39,193 bases of DNA, from NCBI GenBank assembly GCA_020073665.1, contig JAIQEU010000026.1, positions 1-39,193 on the forward strand. Reading direction: 5' to 3'. The stretch is from Terriglobia bacterium. Lineage in GTDB: Bacteria; Acidobacteriota; Terriglobia; Terriglobales; Acidobacteriaceae. Under the pieces are notes generated by a model that ran no database searches, was not told the origin of the DNA, and saw only the letters and a program-made list of their open reading frames with translations. Every line of letters starts with the position of its first letter. The stretch's first letter is position 1. Shown piece after piece: positions 1 through 8,218 of the stretch. The position numbers and the translations under genes were made by a program.

Positions 1-89
1 GAGTGCAGTTTGGGTTCGACGCCGGCTTCAACCTGGTGAAAGAGTTTTATCCGGACATGGCGAGAAAATTCAGGAAGAAAGCGAAGTAA
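1..89 (+). CDS. 3' end of an unidentified gene (partial)
   Basis: The reading frame through positions 3-86 is open and ends at TAA 87-89. It encodes the last ~28 residues of a protein beginning outside the window. The tail reads VQFGFDAGFNLVKEF and then a very basic end (RKFRKKAK). It resembles C-termini of acidobacterial envelope-associated proteins only in a general way, and I do not recognise the family. It converges with the minus-strand receiver-PilZ gene about 50 bp downstream. Confidence 0.5.
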   Translation, partial: VQFGFDAGFNLVKEFYPDMARKFRKKAK

Positions 90-137
90 TCCGCCGGACA
101 GTCTACGCAATTCGGTGACTGGTGACGCCAGACTGGA

Positions 138-905
138 CTAGGCGCAAGCCACCGCGTAGCGCTCGCGCAGTTCGCGCAGAGAACGTTCCAGGCGCCCGCC
201 CAACCATTGTTCCAACCGGGTCCGTTCCTGGTCAGGAATGAAGCGGAACTGCACGCCAAAATTATCTTCGCGATCTCTCCAGGCGACCACCGCACAAGCG
301 TGGATGGAGTGGCTGGTTTCCGGCAGAGTGAAATTGACCTCTACCTCGTCCCCGGCGGCCAGGCGCGCCATGATCAACCGGGCCTCACCATTGATTTTCA
401 AGCCCGCCCCACCTTCACTGAGGTTGAGGATCGTCCCCATGGCTAAGCCAATATTCTTGCTGGAAAACGATGCCGAGATCTGGGTTTGCTCGCGATGGTT
501 CTTGCGGCGGCGGGCGAACATGGCGGAGTGCACAGCCCGGCAGCACCGGGCTATCTGCACCACCGAAGCCGGCTTGTGGAGCATGAAGTGTACTCCGGCA
601 GCAAAGGCCTGCCTGAGATCCAGCAAATCGCGGACGATGGCGACCACAATGCAGTCCTGATTCCGTCGGGATCGCCGCATGGCCTCGAAAAATTCACCGA
701 GATTGTGAATCTGGGACCAGTCCACGACCACAGCATCAATCTTCTGGCTGGAGAGAAGAGCAACCACACTGCCGTAATCCGCGTTGACCTCCGTCGTCAC
801 TCCCAAGTCGGTCAGGACGCGCTGCGCGGTCCGGAGAAACTGGGTGTCCTCGCAGAAGATAAGTGCCCTCATCTCCGGTGCCGTTGCTGCGACTTGGTCT
901 TCCAT
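138..905 (-). CDS. Receiver-like domain fused to a PilZ domain
   Basis: 255 aa. Residues ~12-125 look like a response-regulator receiver: the acidic pair in LIFCEDTQ, the phospho-acceptor Asp in AVVVDWSQ and the conserved Lys in MLHKPAS are present. The usual Thr/Ser after strand 4 is not evident (VVAIVRD), so phospho-signalling may be altered. Residues ~130-240 form a PilZ domain with a basic RRRKNHRE stretch and the LNLSEGGAGLKI core, the pattern that binds cyclic-di-GMP in this family. The start is supported by GGAGG five to six bases upstream of the ATG. A role in c-di-GMP-dependent control of motility or the surface is inferred from the family. No partner kinase is adjacent; fabI lies about 185 bp upstream on the same strand. 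Confidence 0.85.
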   Translation of the reverse strand: MEDQVAATAPEMRALIFCEDTQFLRTAQRVLTDLGVTTEVNADYGSVVALLSSQKIDAVVVDWSQIHNLGEFFEAMRRSRRNQDCIVVAIVRDLLDLRQAFAAGVHFMLHKPASVVQIARCCRAVHSAMFARRRKNHREQTQISASFSSKNIGLAMGTILNLSEGGAGLKINGEARLIMARLAAGDEVEVNFTLPETSHSIHACAVVAWRDREDNFGVQFRFIPDQERTRLEQWLGGRLERSLRELRERYAVACA

Positions 906-1089
906 GCCGTCCTCCGGTCGAACCCCGGGTAGGCATTGTGCTTGCCGGTCAGCGGCCTTGCCTGCCCTTAACCATCACATCGGCCGGGAGGCTGCGGAGT
1001 TCAGGGACCGCCAGGAGCCCTGCAGGTTACCGGAGTTTCGGAGCAAGCTAAAGGTTGGACGGATACGACAAGACCCGGTCGGCGACGCT

Positions 1090-1860
1090 TCAAAACCCCA
1101 TGATGTTATAGCCGCAGTCCACGTAGATGGTCTCGCCGGTGATGCCGGAACTGGCGTCGGAGGCCAGGAAGACACCGGTGGAGCCGACCTCGTTCACATC
1201 CACATTGCGCTGCAGGGGAGCGCGCTCGGCGTGTGACCTCAGCATGTCGCCGAGGCCGCTGATGCCGCGCGCGGCCAGGGTCTTGATGGGGCCGGCCGAA
1301 ATGGCGTTCACGCGAATCTTGCGCGGGCCCAGATCGTAGGCGAGGTAGCGCACGGTGCATTCCAGGGCGGCCTTGGCTACTCCCATGACGTTGTAGTGGG
1401 GCACGACTTTCTCGGCGCCGTAGTAGGTCATGGTGATGACGCTGCCGCCGTCCTCCATGAGCGGTGCGGCGGCGCGGCATACGGCGATGAGGGAATAGAC
1501 GCTGACGTCGTGGGCGACGCGGAAGCCTTCGCGCGTGGTGTTGACGAAGTTTCCCTTTAGCTCTTCGGCCGGGGCATACGCAACGCTGTGTACCAGCGCG
1601 TGCAGCTTGCCATAGCGCTCTTTGAGCTGGGCAAACAGGTGGTCGATTTCAGCGTCGTTGGAGACGTCGCACATGAACCCTTCGGCGCCGGGCAGCGAAA
1701 GAATGAGGTCCTTGGCCTCCTGCTCCAGGCGCTCGTTCTGATAGGTGACCGCCAGCTTGGCGCCGGCCTGGTGCAGTCCTTGAGCGATGGACCAGGCAAT
1801 ACTTCGTTTGTTGGCCACTCCGAAGACAACGGCGACACGGCCTTCGAGGCTGGATGGCAT
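1090..1860 (-). CDS. fabI: Enoyl-[acyl-carrier-protein] reductase (NADH) FabI
   Basis: 256 aa from the internal ATG at 1858-1860, which has AAGGAG six bases upstream. The frame is open further upstream but without such a site. It is a short-chain dehydrogenase of the FabI branch: N-terminal nucleotide-binding motif GVANKRSIAWSIAQ, and the FabI-type catalytic Tyr-x6-Lys in YNVMGVAK. Conserved C-terminal GPIKTLAARGI and GETIYVDCGYNIMGF segments are also present. It catalyses the last reduction of each fatty-acid elongation cycle in the cytoplasm. Length and motifs match the family, so the enzyme should be active. It stands alone here rather than within a fab cluster. Confidence 0.97.
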   Translation of the reverse strand: MPSSLEGRVAVVFGVANKRSIAWSIAQGLHQAGAKLAVTYQNERLEQEAKDLILSLPGAEGFMCDVSNDAEIDHLFAQLKERYGKLHALVHSVAYAPAEELKGNFVNTTREGFRVAHDVSVYSLIAVCRAAAPLMEDGGSVITMTYYGAEKVVPHYNVMGVAKAALECTVRYLAYDLGPRKIRVNAISAGPIKTLAARGISGLGDMLRSHAERAPLQRNVDVNEVGSTGVFLASDASSGITGETIYVDCGYNIMGF

Positions 1861-2024
1861 GCAAGGCTCCTTAGAAATTAGACAGGAAGGATAACAGCTT
1901 CGCGGCAAAAGTCAGAAGCAAGACGTCAGGTCGGGGTGGCCGGTCCGGGAAGGCGGGGTGGCCCACTTGTGCCGGAGCAGGGAACGGCAATCGCAGCAAG
2001 CGCCGGATGAGAACCCGTCGGCCA

Positions 2025-2639
2025 CTAGCGGTGCTTGTACCTGGGGTAGAAATAGGCGCGACATATCGGGCAGAGGCCATGGCTGACGCCTAACGAAAGC
2101 GGGCGGGCTTTCAGGTGAGCCGGAACGAAGTCCCAGTGGCCGGGTTCATCCTTCCGTTGCGAACAGCGGCAGTGCGCGCACATGGTGATCAGGCCTTTGT
2201 CATTTCGATAGGCTGCGTCATGAGCCGAGGCCGCCCGGGGGTGTTCTTCCTCGACCAGGAGGGCGTTGCTGAGCATCAGCCAGTTGGAGTTCAGCAAGTG
2301 GACGCGCATGCGAAATTTGCGAAAGAGCTGCGGACTGGAGCATTGGTAGACGTGCTGCCAGACCAACCCGTGGCGCTGTACCTCGTCAAACATGCGGGTG
2401 TAGAACGGGCGTAGGACGTCAGGGATCACGGGCAAGAGTTGCGAACCGATGACTGCATCACCCGCCAATTCCGGACCTCCATTCTCCCGGGCGAACCTGT
2501 CCCAGGCGGGGTTGCAGAAGACAAACCGCAGGTTGGAGTCCAAAACGTAGCTCACCGCGGCCGAGGCGGTCAGGGTGCCCACCAGTTCGTGAAACTCGGG
2601 GCGACCGGCGAGAAAGGGTCTGCTAGAAGTTGGGCCCAT
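2025..2639 (-). CDS. PAS-fold protein with C-terminal Cys-cluster motif
   Basis: 204 aa. Residues ~14-125 form a PAS-like sensor (SYVLDSNLRFVFCNPAWDRFA is the typical start of a PAS core). The C-terminus carries CAHCRCSQRKDE, then HWDFVPAHL and a final GVSHGLCPICRAYFYP. This Cys-x2-Cys ... HG(L/I)CPxC arrangement is the short terminal motif seen on many bacterial PAS and receiver proteins and probably binds metal. There is no kinase or HTH output domain, so it is likely a stand-alone sensor or adaptor. I see no strong ribosome-binding site before the ATG. Its ligand is unknown. Confidence 0.75.
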   Translation of the reverse strand: MGPTSSRPFLAGRPEFHELVGTLTASAAVSYVLDSNLRFVFCNPAWDRFARENGGPELAGDAVIGSQLLPVIPDVLRPFYTRMFDEVQRHGLVWQHVYQCSSPQLFRKFRMRVHLLNSNWLMLSNALLVEEEHPRAASAHDAAYRNDKGLITMCAHCRCSQRKDEPGHWDFVPAHLKARPLSLGVSHGLCPICRAYFYPRYKHR

Positions 2640-2788
2640 GTAAGTTGCGCAAAGACACGATCAGCTTGCCACATCCGACTGCGTCAAGACTTCGCACCTT
2701 CATACGGCAGGTTGGTATCAATCTACGGCCGGCAGTGCCGGAAGCTCTGTGATCCCAATCACGACAGTTTGTGAGCTAGTGGCTGCGA

Positions 2789-4045
2789 TCAATCCGCCGG
2801 GGTGGCCTCATCTGCCGGCACGGCCGCTGCCGCGGGCCAGCAGGCGCTGATGCATGCCACCGCGTAGACGAGGCCGATGATGGCAAATCCCGCCACCAGG
2901 TTGGCCTGGGCCACGGCGCCGACCAGCAAGCCCAAGAGCACCTGCAGGGCGGTTCCGGCGAAGTAGAAGATGTTCTGCACGCGTCCCATCAGGTGGGGCG
3001 GCACCTGTTCCATGATGCTGGTATTCATAGCGATACCGCTGACGCCGCGGCCCGAGCCCATGACGCCGTAGGCGAGGACGGCGATCGCCAGCACTGGCGC
3101 CAGCGGCGAGGCGATCATGCAGAGGGCAAGCACACCCATGGAGATCGCGATCGACCGGCGTGCGCCCAGCTTCTGGATCAGGCGCGGCGCGTACAAGGCG
3201 CTCATGAACGCGCCCACACCCCAGCCCGCATTCAACCATCCGTAGCCGACCGCTCCGGCATGAAACACCTTGTCGCTCAAGGGAGGCGTCACCACTACGC
3301 CCGTCATCATGGCGCCCAGGAACAACGCCCAGCTCAGGCCCAGCATGACCAGGCCGCGATTGCCCTGGAGAAGATGGAAGCCTTCGCGCAGTTCACGGCC
3401 GAAGCGTTGCAAGGCGGTTTCGGCGGCCAGGATGTCGGCGCGGATTTCGGCCGGGCGTGGGACGACGTGCCGTCCCTTGCGCACCGCGAAGTAGCAGAGG
3501 AAGGAGACCACGTAGGTGGAGAAATCGATGAGCAGCACGCCACCCAGGCCGATGTGGTTGTACACAAAACCGACCACCGAGCCGGCGATCAGCCATCCTC
3601 CCTGGATTCCGGCGAGAAGGAAGGTGTTGGCATGAACGAATTCTTCTCCCGGAGTCAGTTCCTGGATCAGGGCGGTGATGGTGGGCCAGAACATCCAGAA
3701 CCCGGCCGCCACCAGGGTATTCATCAGGTAGAGTTCCCAGACTTTGGCCTTGCCTGCGAAGGCGAGCAGGGAAACGGTGAGGATAATGATGGCGCGGGCC
3801 GCATCGAGCATCATGACCAAGCGGCGGCGGTCCTCGCGGTCAATGATGACGCCGGTGAAGGGCAGCATGAGCATGGCCGGGAGGGTCTGAAACACGGCGA
3901 ACATGCCGAGGGCGATTTCGGAGTGGGTGGCCTGCAGAATATACCAGGCGACGGCGGCGGCGTTCATGCCGCTGCCCACCATGGAGATCACGTTGGCGGC
4001 AAACACCCAGCGCAACGCACGTTTCTGCAGAATCGCCCGCATCAT
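2789..4045 (-). CDS. MFS transporter (EntS/MFS_3-like exporter)
   Basis: 418 aa with about 10-12 hydrophobic segments. The MFS signature loop is visible after helix 2: GVIIDREDRRRLVMMLDAAR. The pattern AANVISMVGSGMNAAAVAWYILQ at the N-terminus and the long central loop (~residues 195-215) resemble the MFS_3 branch, which includes enterobactin exporter EntS and macrolide efflux proteins. It is an inner-membrane proton-driven transporter. The substrate cannot be read from the sequence. Two consecutive ATGs (4045 and 4042) are possible starts. It is divergent from the secreted hydrolase gene at 4198. Confidence 0.88.
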   Translation of the reverse strand: MMRAILQKRALRWVFAANVISMVGSGMNAAAVAWYILQATHSEIALGMFAVFQTLPAMLMLPFTGVIIDREDRRRLVMMLDAARAIIILTVSLLAFAGKAKVWELYLMNTLVAAGFWMFWPTITALIQELTPGEEFVHANTFLLAGIQGGWLIAGSVVGFVYNHIGLGGVLLIDFSTYVVSFLCYFAVRKGRHVVPRPAEIRADILAAETALQRFGRELREGFHLLQGNRGLVMLGLSWALFLGAMMTGVVVTPPLSDKVFHAGAVGYGWLNAGWGVGAFMSALYAPRLIQKLGARRSIAISMGVLALCMIASPLAPVLAIAVLAYGVMGSGRGVSGIAMNTSIMEQVPPHLMGRVQNIFYFAGTALQVLLGLLVGAVAQANLVAGFAIIGLVYAVACISACWPAAAAVPADEATPAD

Positions 4046-4197
4046 TCAAATCTAACATGTCAGATTACGGGCGCCAGAGGGGCGTAGCGCCAAGCCTCCA
4101 ACGCTCGTGCTCGGGTTGCCACGCTATCCATTTTCCCGGGCTTAGAGTCTAAACAAGCGCGGAAAGTCAAACGAAACCAAAACGGAGAACCTGAGCC

Positions 4198-5361
4198 ATG
4201 ATGTTACGGAAGCGCGAGTTGTTCAGGGTGATCATCTTGAATGTGATCTGCATTTGGCTAATTCTCGGGCCGGCGAGTTTTGCGGAAGCGGCCTCGTGGA
4301 TGACGACGCAGCGCAGCGTTACCCAGATTGCGCAAGGGGTTTACGTCATCATTCATAAAGACGCAGTTTTGGGAGGTTGGCCCGAGGGAAATACGACGGT
4401 GATCATTGGCGATCGGGAAGTCTTCGTCGTGGATGCTTGTTTTCTGCCCGGCAGCGCGAGGGAGGACATTGCTGAGATCAGGCGGCTCACGTCGAAGCCG
4501 GTTCGCTACCTGTTGAACACTCATTTTCACATTGACCACAACGCCGGGAACAGCGTCTATAAGGAAGCGTTTCCGGACCTCGAAATCATTGCTCAGAGCG
4601 AGACCCGCAGATTGATGGACGATGCAAATCCGTCGTTTGCGGCCAACGTCGCCGACCCTCAGGGGAGACCCTCAACTGTCATTCTCCCGGCGTTGAAGAA
4701 AGAGCTTGAAAGCGGTACAGGAAATGACGGTAAGCCGCTCTCTGCCGAGGAGAAAGCCACGCTACCGCAGCAGATCGCCGAGGTGGAAAATGAAGTCGCT
4801 GAATACCGAACCTTCAAGTACCAAGCCCCGACGATCACATTCGATCATGAGATCAGACTGGATATCGGGAACCACGAGGTGCAGGTGGATCATCCAGGGC
4901 GAGGCAACACACCCGGCGATGCCCTGGTGTACCTGCCGCGGGAGAAGGTATTGATTACTGGAGATCTCTTGACCTGGCCGATTCCGTATATGCGCATGAG
5001 TTTTCCGCACGAGTGGGTCGAGGTGCTGCGAACGATGAGCCGGATGGATGCCGACGTCATCGTTCCGGGACACGGTGTGGTGCTTCGGGACAAGAGCTAC
5101 ATGAATGAGGTAATTGCGCTTCTCGATTCTGTGATCAAGCAGGTTCACGAGCAGGCTCCGAAAATTGGTTTTAATTCGCGAACCAAAGTCCCCAACGTAG
5201 ACGATCTGCATGTTGATCTTGAGCCGTTTCGGAAGAGCATGGCTGGTGATGATCCTGCGAATAATGATTTCTGGAAAAACATCGTGGATCCAGGGATGCT
5301 GGGCGGTGTCAACCAGGGCGTGGTCGGGCGGGCTTACGCGGAGGAGATTGGCAGGTTGTGA
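4198..5361 (+). CDS. Secreted metallo-beta-lactamase-fold hydrolase
   Basis: 387 aa. The N-terminus is a signal peptide (basic MMLRKRELFR, hydrophobic core, cleavage near FAEAASW). The MBL-fold zinc motif is NTHFHIDHNAGN (HxHxDH) around residue 105-115. A later zinc-ligand segment is HPGRGNTPGDALVYLP, then VLITGDLLTW (bridging Asp) and VIVPGHGVVL (last His). The family is broad (beta-lactamases, quorum-quenching lactonases, other hydrolases), so the substrate is not assigned. Export to the periplasm is inferred from the signal peptide. GGAG lies about 11 bases before the ATG. Confidence 0.85.
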   Translation: MMLRKRELFRVIILNVICIWLILGPASFAEAASWMTTQRSVTQIAQGVYVIIHKDAVLGGWPEGNTTVIIGDREVFVVDACFLPGSAREDIAEIRRLTSKPVRYLLNTHFHIDHNAGNSVYKEAFPDLEIIAQSETRRLMDDANPSFAANVADPQGRPSTVILPALKKELESGTGNDGKPLSAEEKATLPQQIAEVENEVAEYRTFKYQAPTITFDHEIRLDIGNHEVQVDHPGRGNTPGDALVYLPREKVLITGDLLTWPIPYMRMSFPHEWVEVLRTMSRMDADVIVPGHGVVLRDKSYMNEVIALLDSVIKQVHEQAPKIGFNSRTKVPNVDDLHVDLEPFRKSMAGDDPANNDFWKNIVDPGMLGGVNQGVVGRAYAEEIGRL

Positions 5362-5419
5362 CTTCCACCCCGGCCGGTGCTGGGCCCGGGGCAGTTCATT
5401 CCCGTATACTGCCCGTGGC

Positions 5420-6067
5420 ATGGGACTGAGACGACTATTCAAGAAAGAGAAGCAGGAGCGCCGCATCCTGCGGCAGATCGTGCGCACCGGTGACAACTTG
5501 CAGCCGGAGTATCACCGGGCGACGCCGGAGTGTCCGCATCCCGAGCGCTGGAGCATGTTCGACTCCATGACCGCGGAGATGGAGGTGCTGGAGTTCCTGC
5601 GCACCCTGGTGACGACCATCAAGCCGGAGCTGATCGTGGAGACGGGAACGTTCAGCGGGGTGAGCACGATCTGGCTAGCCGAGGGTTTGAAAGCCAATGG
5701 CCGGGGAAGAATCGTCAGTTGCGAATTCGATCCGCTGATCTATGCCAACGCGAAGGAGCGAATCGAAAAGTCGGCGGTGGCGGAGTGGATTGAGTTGCGC
5801 AACCAGTCCAGCATGGATATGAAGATCGAGGGCACCATCGACCTGTTCTTCAGCGACAGCGATCTGCCCATACGGGAGCAGGAAGTGCGTCGGTATTTGC
5901 CGCAGATCAATCCTTTTGGGATCATCCTGATGCACGATGCCAGTTCACACTTGAAGACGGTGCGCGAGGCGGCGTTGAAGCTGGAGCGAGAAGGGTTGAT
6001 CTCAGTGCTGCTGCTGCCCACACCGCGCGGGTTGGTGGTGGCGCAGAAGAGAGAGGGGCGGAAGTAA
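5420..6067 (+). CDS. Class I SAM-dependent methyltransferase-like protein
   Basis: 215 aa from the ATG at 5420. The frame is open upstream to 5210, but that part overlaps the hydrolase gene in another frame and is not family-like. The SAM-binding glycine-rich motif I is LIVETGTFSGVSTIWLA (~residues 75-90), followed by IVSCEFDPLIYANAKERIE, motif II-like. IDLFFSDSDLPIREQEVRRY and GIILMHDASSH follow the layout of O-methyltransferase/CmcI-type enzymes. The methyl acceptor is unknown. A TATACT hexamer at 5405-5410 lies only ten bases before the ATG and has no matching -35 box. The 58 bp after the hydrolase stop suggest possible co-transcription. Confidence 0.75.
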   Translation: MGLRRLFKKEKQERRILRQIVRTGDNLQPEYHRATPECPHPERWSMFDSMTAEMEVLEFLRTLVTTIKPELIVETGTFSGVSTIWLAEGLKANGRGRIVSCEFDPLIYANAKERIEKSAVAEWIELRNQSSMDMKIEGTIDLFFSDSDLPIREQEVRRYLPQINPFGIILMHDASSHLKTVREAALKLEREGLISVLLLPTPRGLVVAQKREGRK

Positions 6068-6190
6068 ACGGCGAAGGAAGGCAGCTTCCTCCTCGGTGAT
6101 CTGTTCCCTTGCGGTTTGTCCCATTCGGAGCTAGCATTCGCCCGATCAGAGCCCGAGCGGCTTTTCGATCACGCACCAGCGAGGTGAGGT

Positions 6191-7321
6191 ATGAAGCGTA
6201 GCGTCCTGCTTGTCGCTGTCATGGTTGTCTTTCCCCTCTTGCTGCAGGCCCAACTGGATAAGATCGTGATTCCGGCGGGCACGCCGGAGGACCAGATGTT
6301 GCAGGCAATCACCAACGAGCCGGACGCGCAGAAAAAGTTGGCGATGTACGAGGATTTCCTGCAGAAGTTTGCCTCGAACCCGGCTGCGGTGGCATACGGC
6401 AACTGGCAGATTTCCCAGTATTACCAGAACGCGGGCGATCTGCAGAAAGCCCTGGAGTATGGCGACAAGGCGCTGGCGGGCTCTCCCCACAACCTCGACA
6501 TCGTGGTATCGCAGACCAATATTGCGCAGCAGATGAAGAACAACGCCAAGGTGATGGAGTATGCGGTGCGGGGTGGCGAGGCCTATAACTCGGTGGGCAA
6601 GCAGGCGAAGCCGGAAGGCATGAGCGACGCGGATTTCGCCGCGCGCAACGACGAGGACAGGGCCGGGGCCAAGAGCTCGTACGAATTCATGGAAGCGGCC
6701 GGCTTCAACGCGATTACCAGCGAGACCGATGCCAAGGCCCGCATGGCCTACATCGAGCGCTTCACCCCGGCGTTTCCCAACTCGCGTTTCGAGGAGCAGG
6801 TGGCGTCGTACGCCATGATGTCGCTGTCAGAGCTCAAGGACATGTCACGCCTGGTGGCGTACGGAGAAAAAGCGCTGCAGACCAATCCCAACAGCCTGGC
6901 GACGCTGTTGCTGCTGGCCAATGCCTACTCCGATGATCCCAAGCCGGGCAGCGTGAACAAGGCGATCACCTACGCCCAGAAAGCCATCGAAGCCGCGAAG
7001 GCCGACGCACCGGATGCCGACCGTTCGCGCAAGCTCTCGGCCGGGGTAGCGCATTCCACCCTGGGCTACGCTTACATGAAACAGGACAAGACGGCTGCCG
7101 CGATTCCCGAGTTGAAGTCGGCTTCCGGACTGCTGAAGGGAGAGGACGAACAGCAGTACGCGGTCGTTCTATATCGGCTGGGGTTCGCTTACGCGAAGCT
7201 GAACAAGGTGACGGAAGCGCGCGAGGTCCTGATGGAAGCGGTCAAGATTGCCGGCCCGGTGCAGCAGTTGTCACAGGATCTTCTAACCAAAGTGAACGCG
7301 GCGCGGGCGAAAGGGAAGTAG
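6191..7321 (+). CDS. Exported TPR-repeat protein
   Basis: 376 aa. The signal peptide is MKRSVLLVAVMVVFPLLLQA, then a mature protein of alpha-helical TPR units: QISQYYQNAGDLQKALEYGD near residue 78, SELKDMSRLVAYGEKALQTN near 215, and STLGYAYMKQDKTAAAIPEL near 295. The ribosome-binding site is GAGGTGAGG directly upstream of the ATG. TPR arrays bind other proteins; a periplasmic or lipid-free scaffold role is inferred. No enzyme domain is visible. The gene converges with the proline-rich gene; only 16 bases separate the stops. Confidence 0.85.
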   Translation: MKRSVLLVAVMVVFPLLLQAQLDKIVIPAGTPEDQMLQAITNEPDAQKKLAMYEDFLQKFASNPAAVAYGNWQISQYYQNAGDLQKALEYGDKALAGSPHNLDIVVSQTNIAQQMKNNAKVMEYAVRGGEAYNSVGKQAKPEGMSDADFAARNDEDRAGAKSSYEFMEAAGFNAITSETDAKARMAYIERFTPAFPNSRFEEQVASYAMMSLSELKDMSRLVAYGEKALQTNPNSLATLLLLANAYSDDPKPGSVNKAITYAQKAIEAAKADAPDADRSRKLSAGVAHSTLGYAYMKQDKTAAAIPELKSASGLLKGEDEQQYAVVLYRLGFAYAKLNKVTEAREVLMEAVKIAGPVQQLSQDLLTKVNAARAKGK

Positions 7322-7337
7322 CGAGAGTCCAGAGTCC

Positions 7338-8003
7338 CTACTGCTTTATCAAATCATCCGACAACAAGTGCGCCTTGAAGGCGAGATTGTGGGCGCGTTG
7401 CAAGTCTCCGGCGTCAGTGGCGGCCTTGGCCTGGTCCATGTAGGTGCGGATCTGCTTTACGGTGTCCTGCTGGCTGGAGTTCAGCCGGCGGTCCGAGAGT
7501 TTCTGCAGATTGGCGTCGGTGCTGGCCAGCAGTTGGGTCGTATTCTGCACCTGGCTGGATGCCTGCTGCTTGCTCAGGCCGCCGGGAGCAATCTGCACCG
7601 TCGGTTCTGATGCGCCGCCATTGCGCACAATGATTTTCTTAGGACCGTCGCTGGGCGTGACGTGCTTCTTCTTTTTCTTGCGGTGCTTTTTGGGCTGAGT
7701 TGTCGTGGATGGAGCCTGGGGCTGCGGTGGCTTGGCTTCCCGAACTGGCTGCGTGGATTCCGGCTGGGCTGGAGCCGGAGGTTGAGCTTGGGGCTGTGCA
7801 GGCTGGGTCGGGGAAGCGGCCGGAGTTTGATCGGGCTTCGGTTGTTGCTCTGTAGGCTGTGCAGCCTCCGGCTGGGAAGCGGGTGGCGGCGAAGTAGTTT
7901 GAGGCTGCGCTTGCATTAGCCCGCGGCTCTCAGCCAACGGCACAGGGCCAGAAGCCGGGGAGGCGAGCAGCGCAAATGCCGTGAAAATTGCGGCCAGAGT
8001 CAT
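7338..8003 (-). CDS. Exported Pro/Gln/Ala-rich protein with helical C-terminus
   Basis: 221 aa from the ATG at 8003. The frame remains open to a GTG at 8090, and a TTG at 8030 would give a better charged signal peptide (MRSTKLIG...), so the start is uncertain. The hydrophobic stretch TLAAIFTAFALLASPAS is a signal or anchor segment. Then come ~90 residues of low-complexity Pro/Gln/Ala linker, a KKHRKKKKKHV basic block, and a ~90-residue helical domain (VKQIRTYMDQAKAATDAGDL ... LSDDLIKQ). The linker is typical of proteins that span the periplasm or the cell-wall layer. I know no named family. The C-terminal helices resemble a half TPR. Confidence 0.75.
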   Translation of the reverse strand: MTLAAIFTAFALLASPASGPVPLAESRGLMQAQPQTTSPPPASQPEAAQPTEQQPKPDQTPAASPTQPAQPQAQPPAPAQPESTQPVREAKPPQPQAPSTTTQPKKHRKKKKKHVTPSDGPKKIIVRNGGASEPTVQIAPGGLSKQQASSQVQNTTQLLASTDANLQKLSDRRLNSSQQDTVKQIRTYMDQAKAATDAGDLQRAHNLAFKAHLLSDDLIKQ

Positions 8004-8056
8004 AGTGCCTATCAGTTTCGTCGAACGCAACCAAACTGCCGGCAGGTGTTTCTTTC

Positions 8057-8137
8057 GCCCCTCCGGGGCTTGGTGTTCTGTCGCGTACACCCACGGCTTA
8101 CGCCGTGGGCTACCTTACGCCGCTTCGCGGCGAAGCG
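8057..8137. repeat. Cluster of short GC-rich hairpins (REP-like)
   Basis: Three perfect inverted repeats lie within 81 bases between the two-component kinase and the proline-rich gene: GCCCC-TCC-GGGGC (8057-8069), CCCACGGC-TTAC-GCCGTGGG (8090-8109), and CGCTTCG-CGG-CGAAGCG (8121-8137). None is followed by a T-run on either strand, so they are not ordinary terminators. Clusters of short palindromes in intergenic DNA are characteristic of REP/BIME-type repeats; that class assignment is an inference. Confidence 0.5.
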
Positions 8138-8218
8138 CCAGTTCCCGCGTACCAACTTGCCGCGGCTGCGGCCTTCGGCGGTAGCGCGGTCTCGACTCGC
8201 ATTCCTGCGCGGCCCAGG

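Noticed and set aside
2993-4087. Long plus-strand open frame (364 codons) opposite the MFS gene
   Set aside because: It is antisense to a clear MFS transporter and its translation is low-complexity His/Gly/Asp-rich, as expected for a GC-rich shadow.
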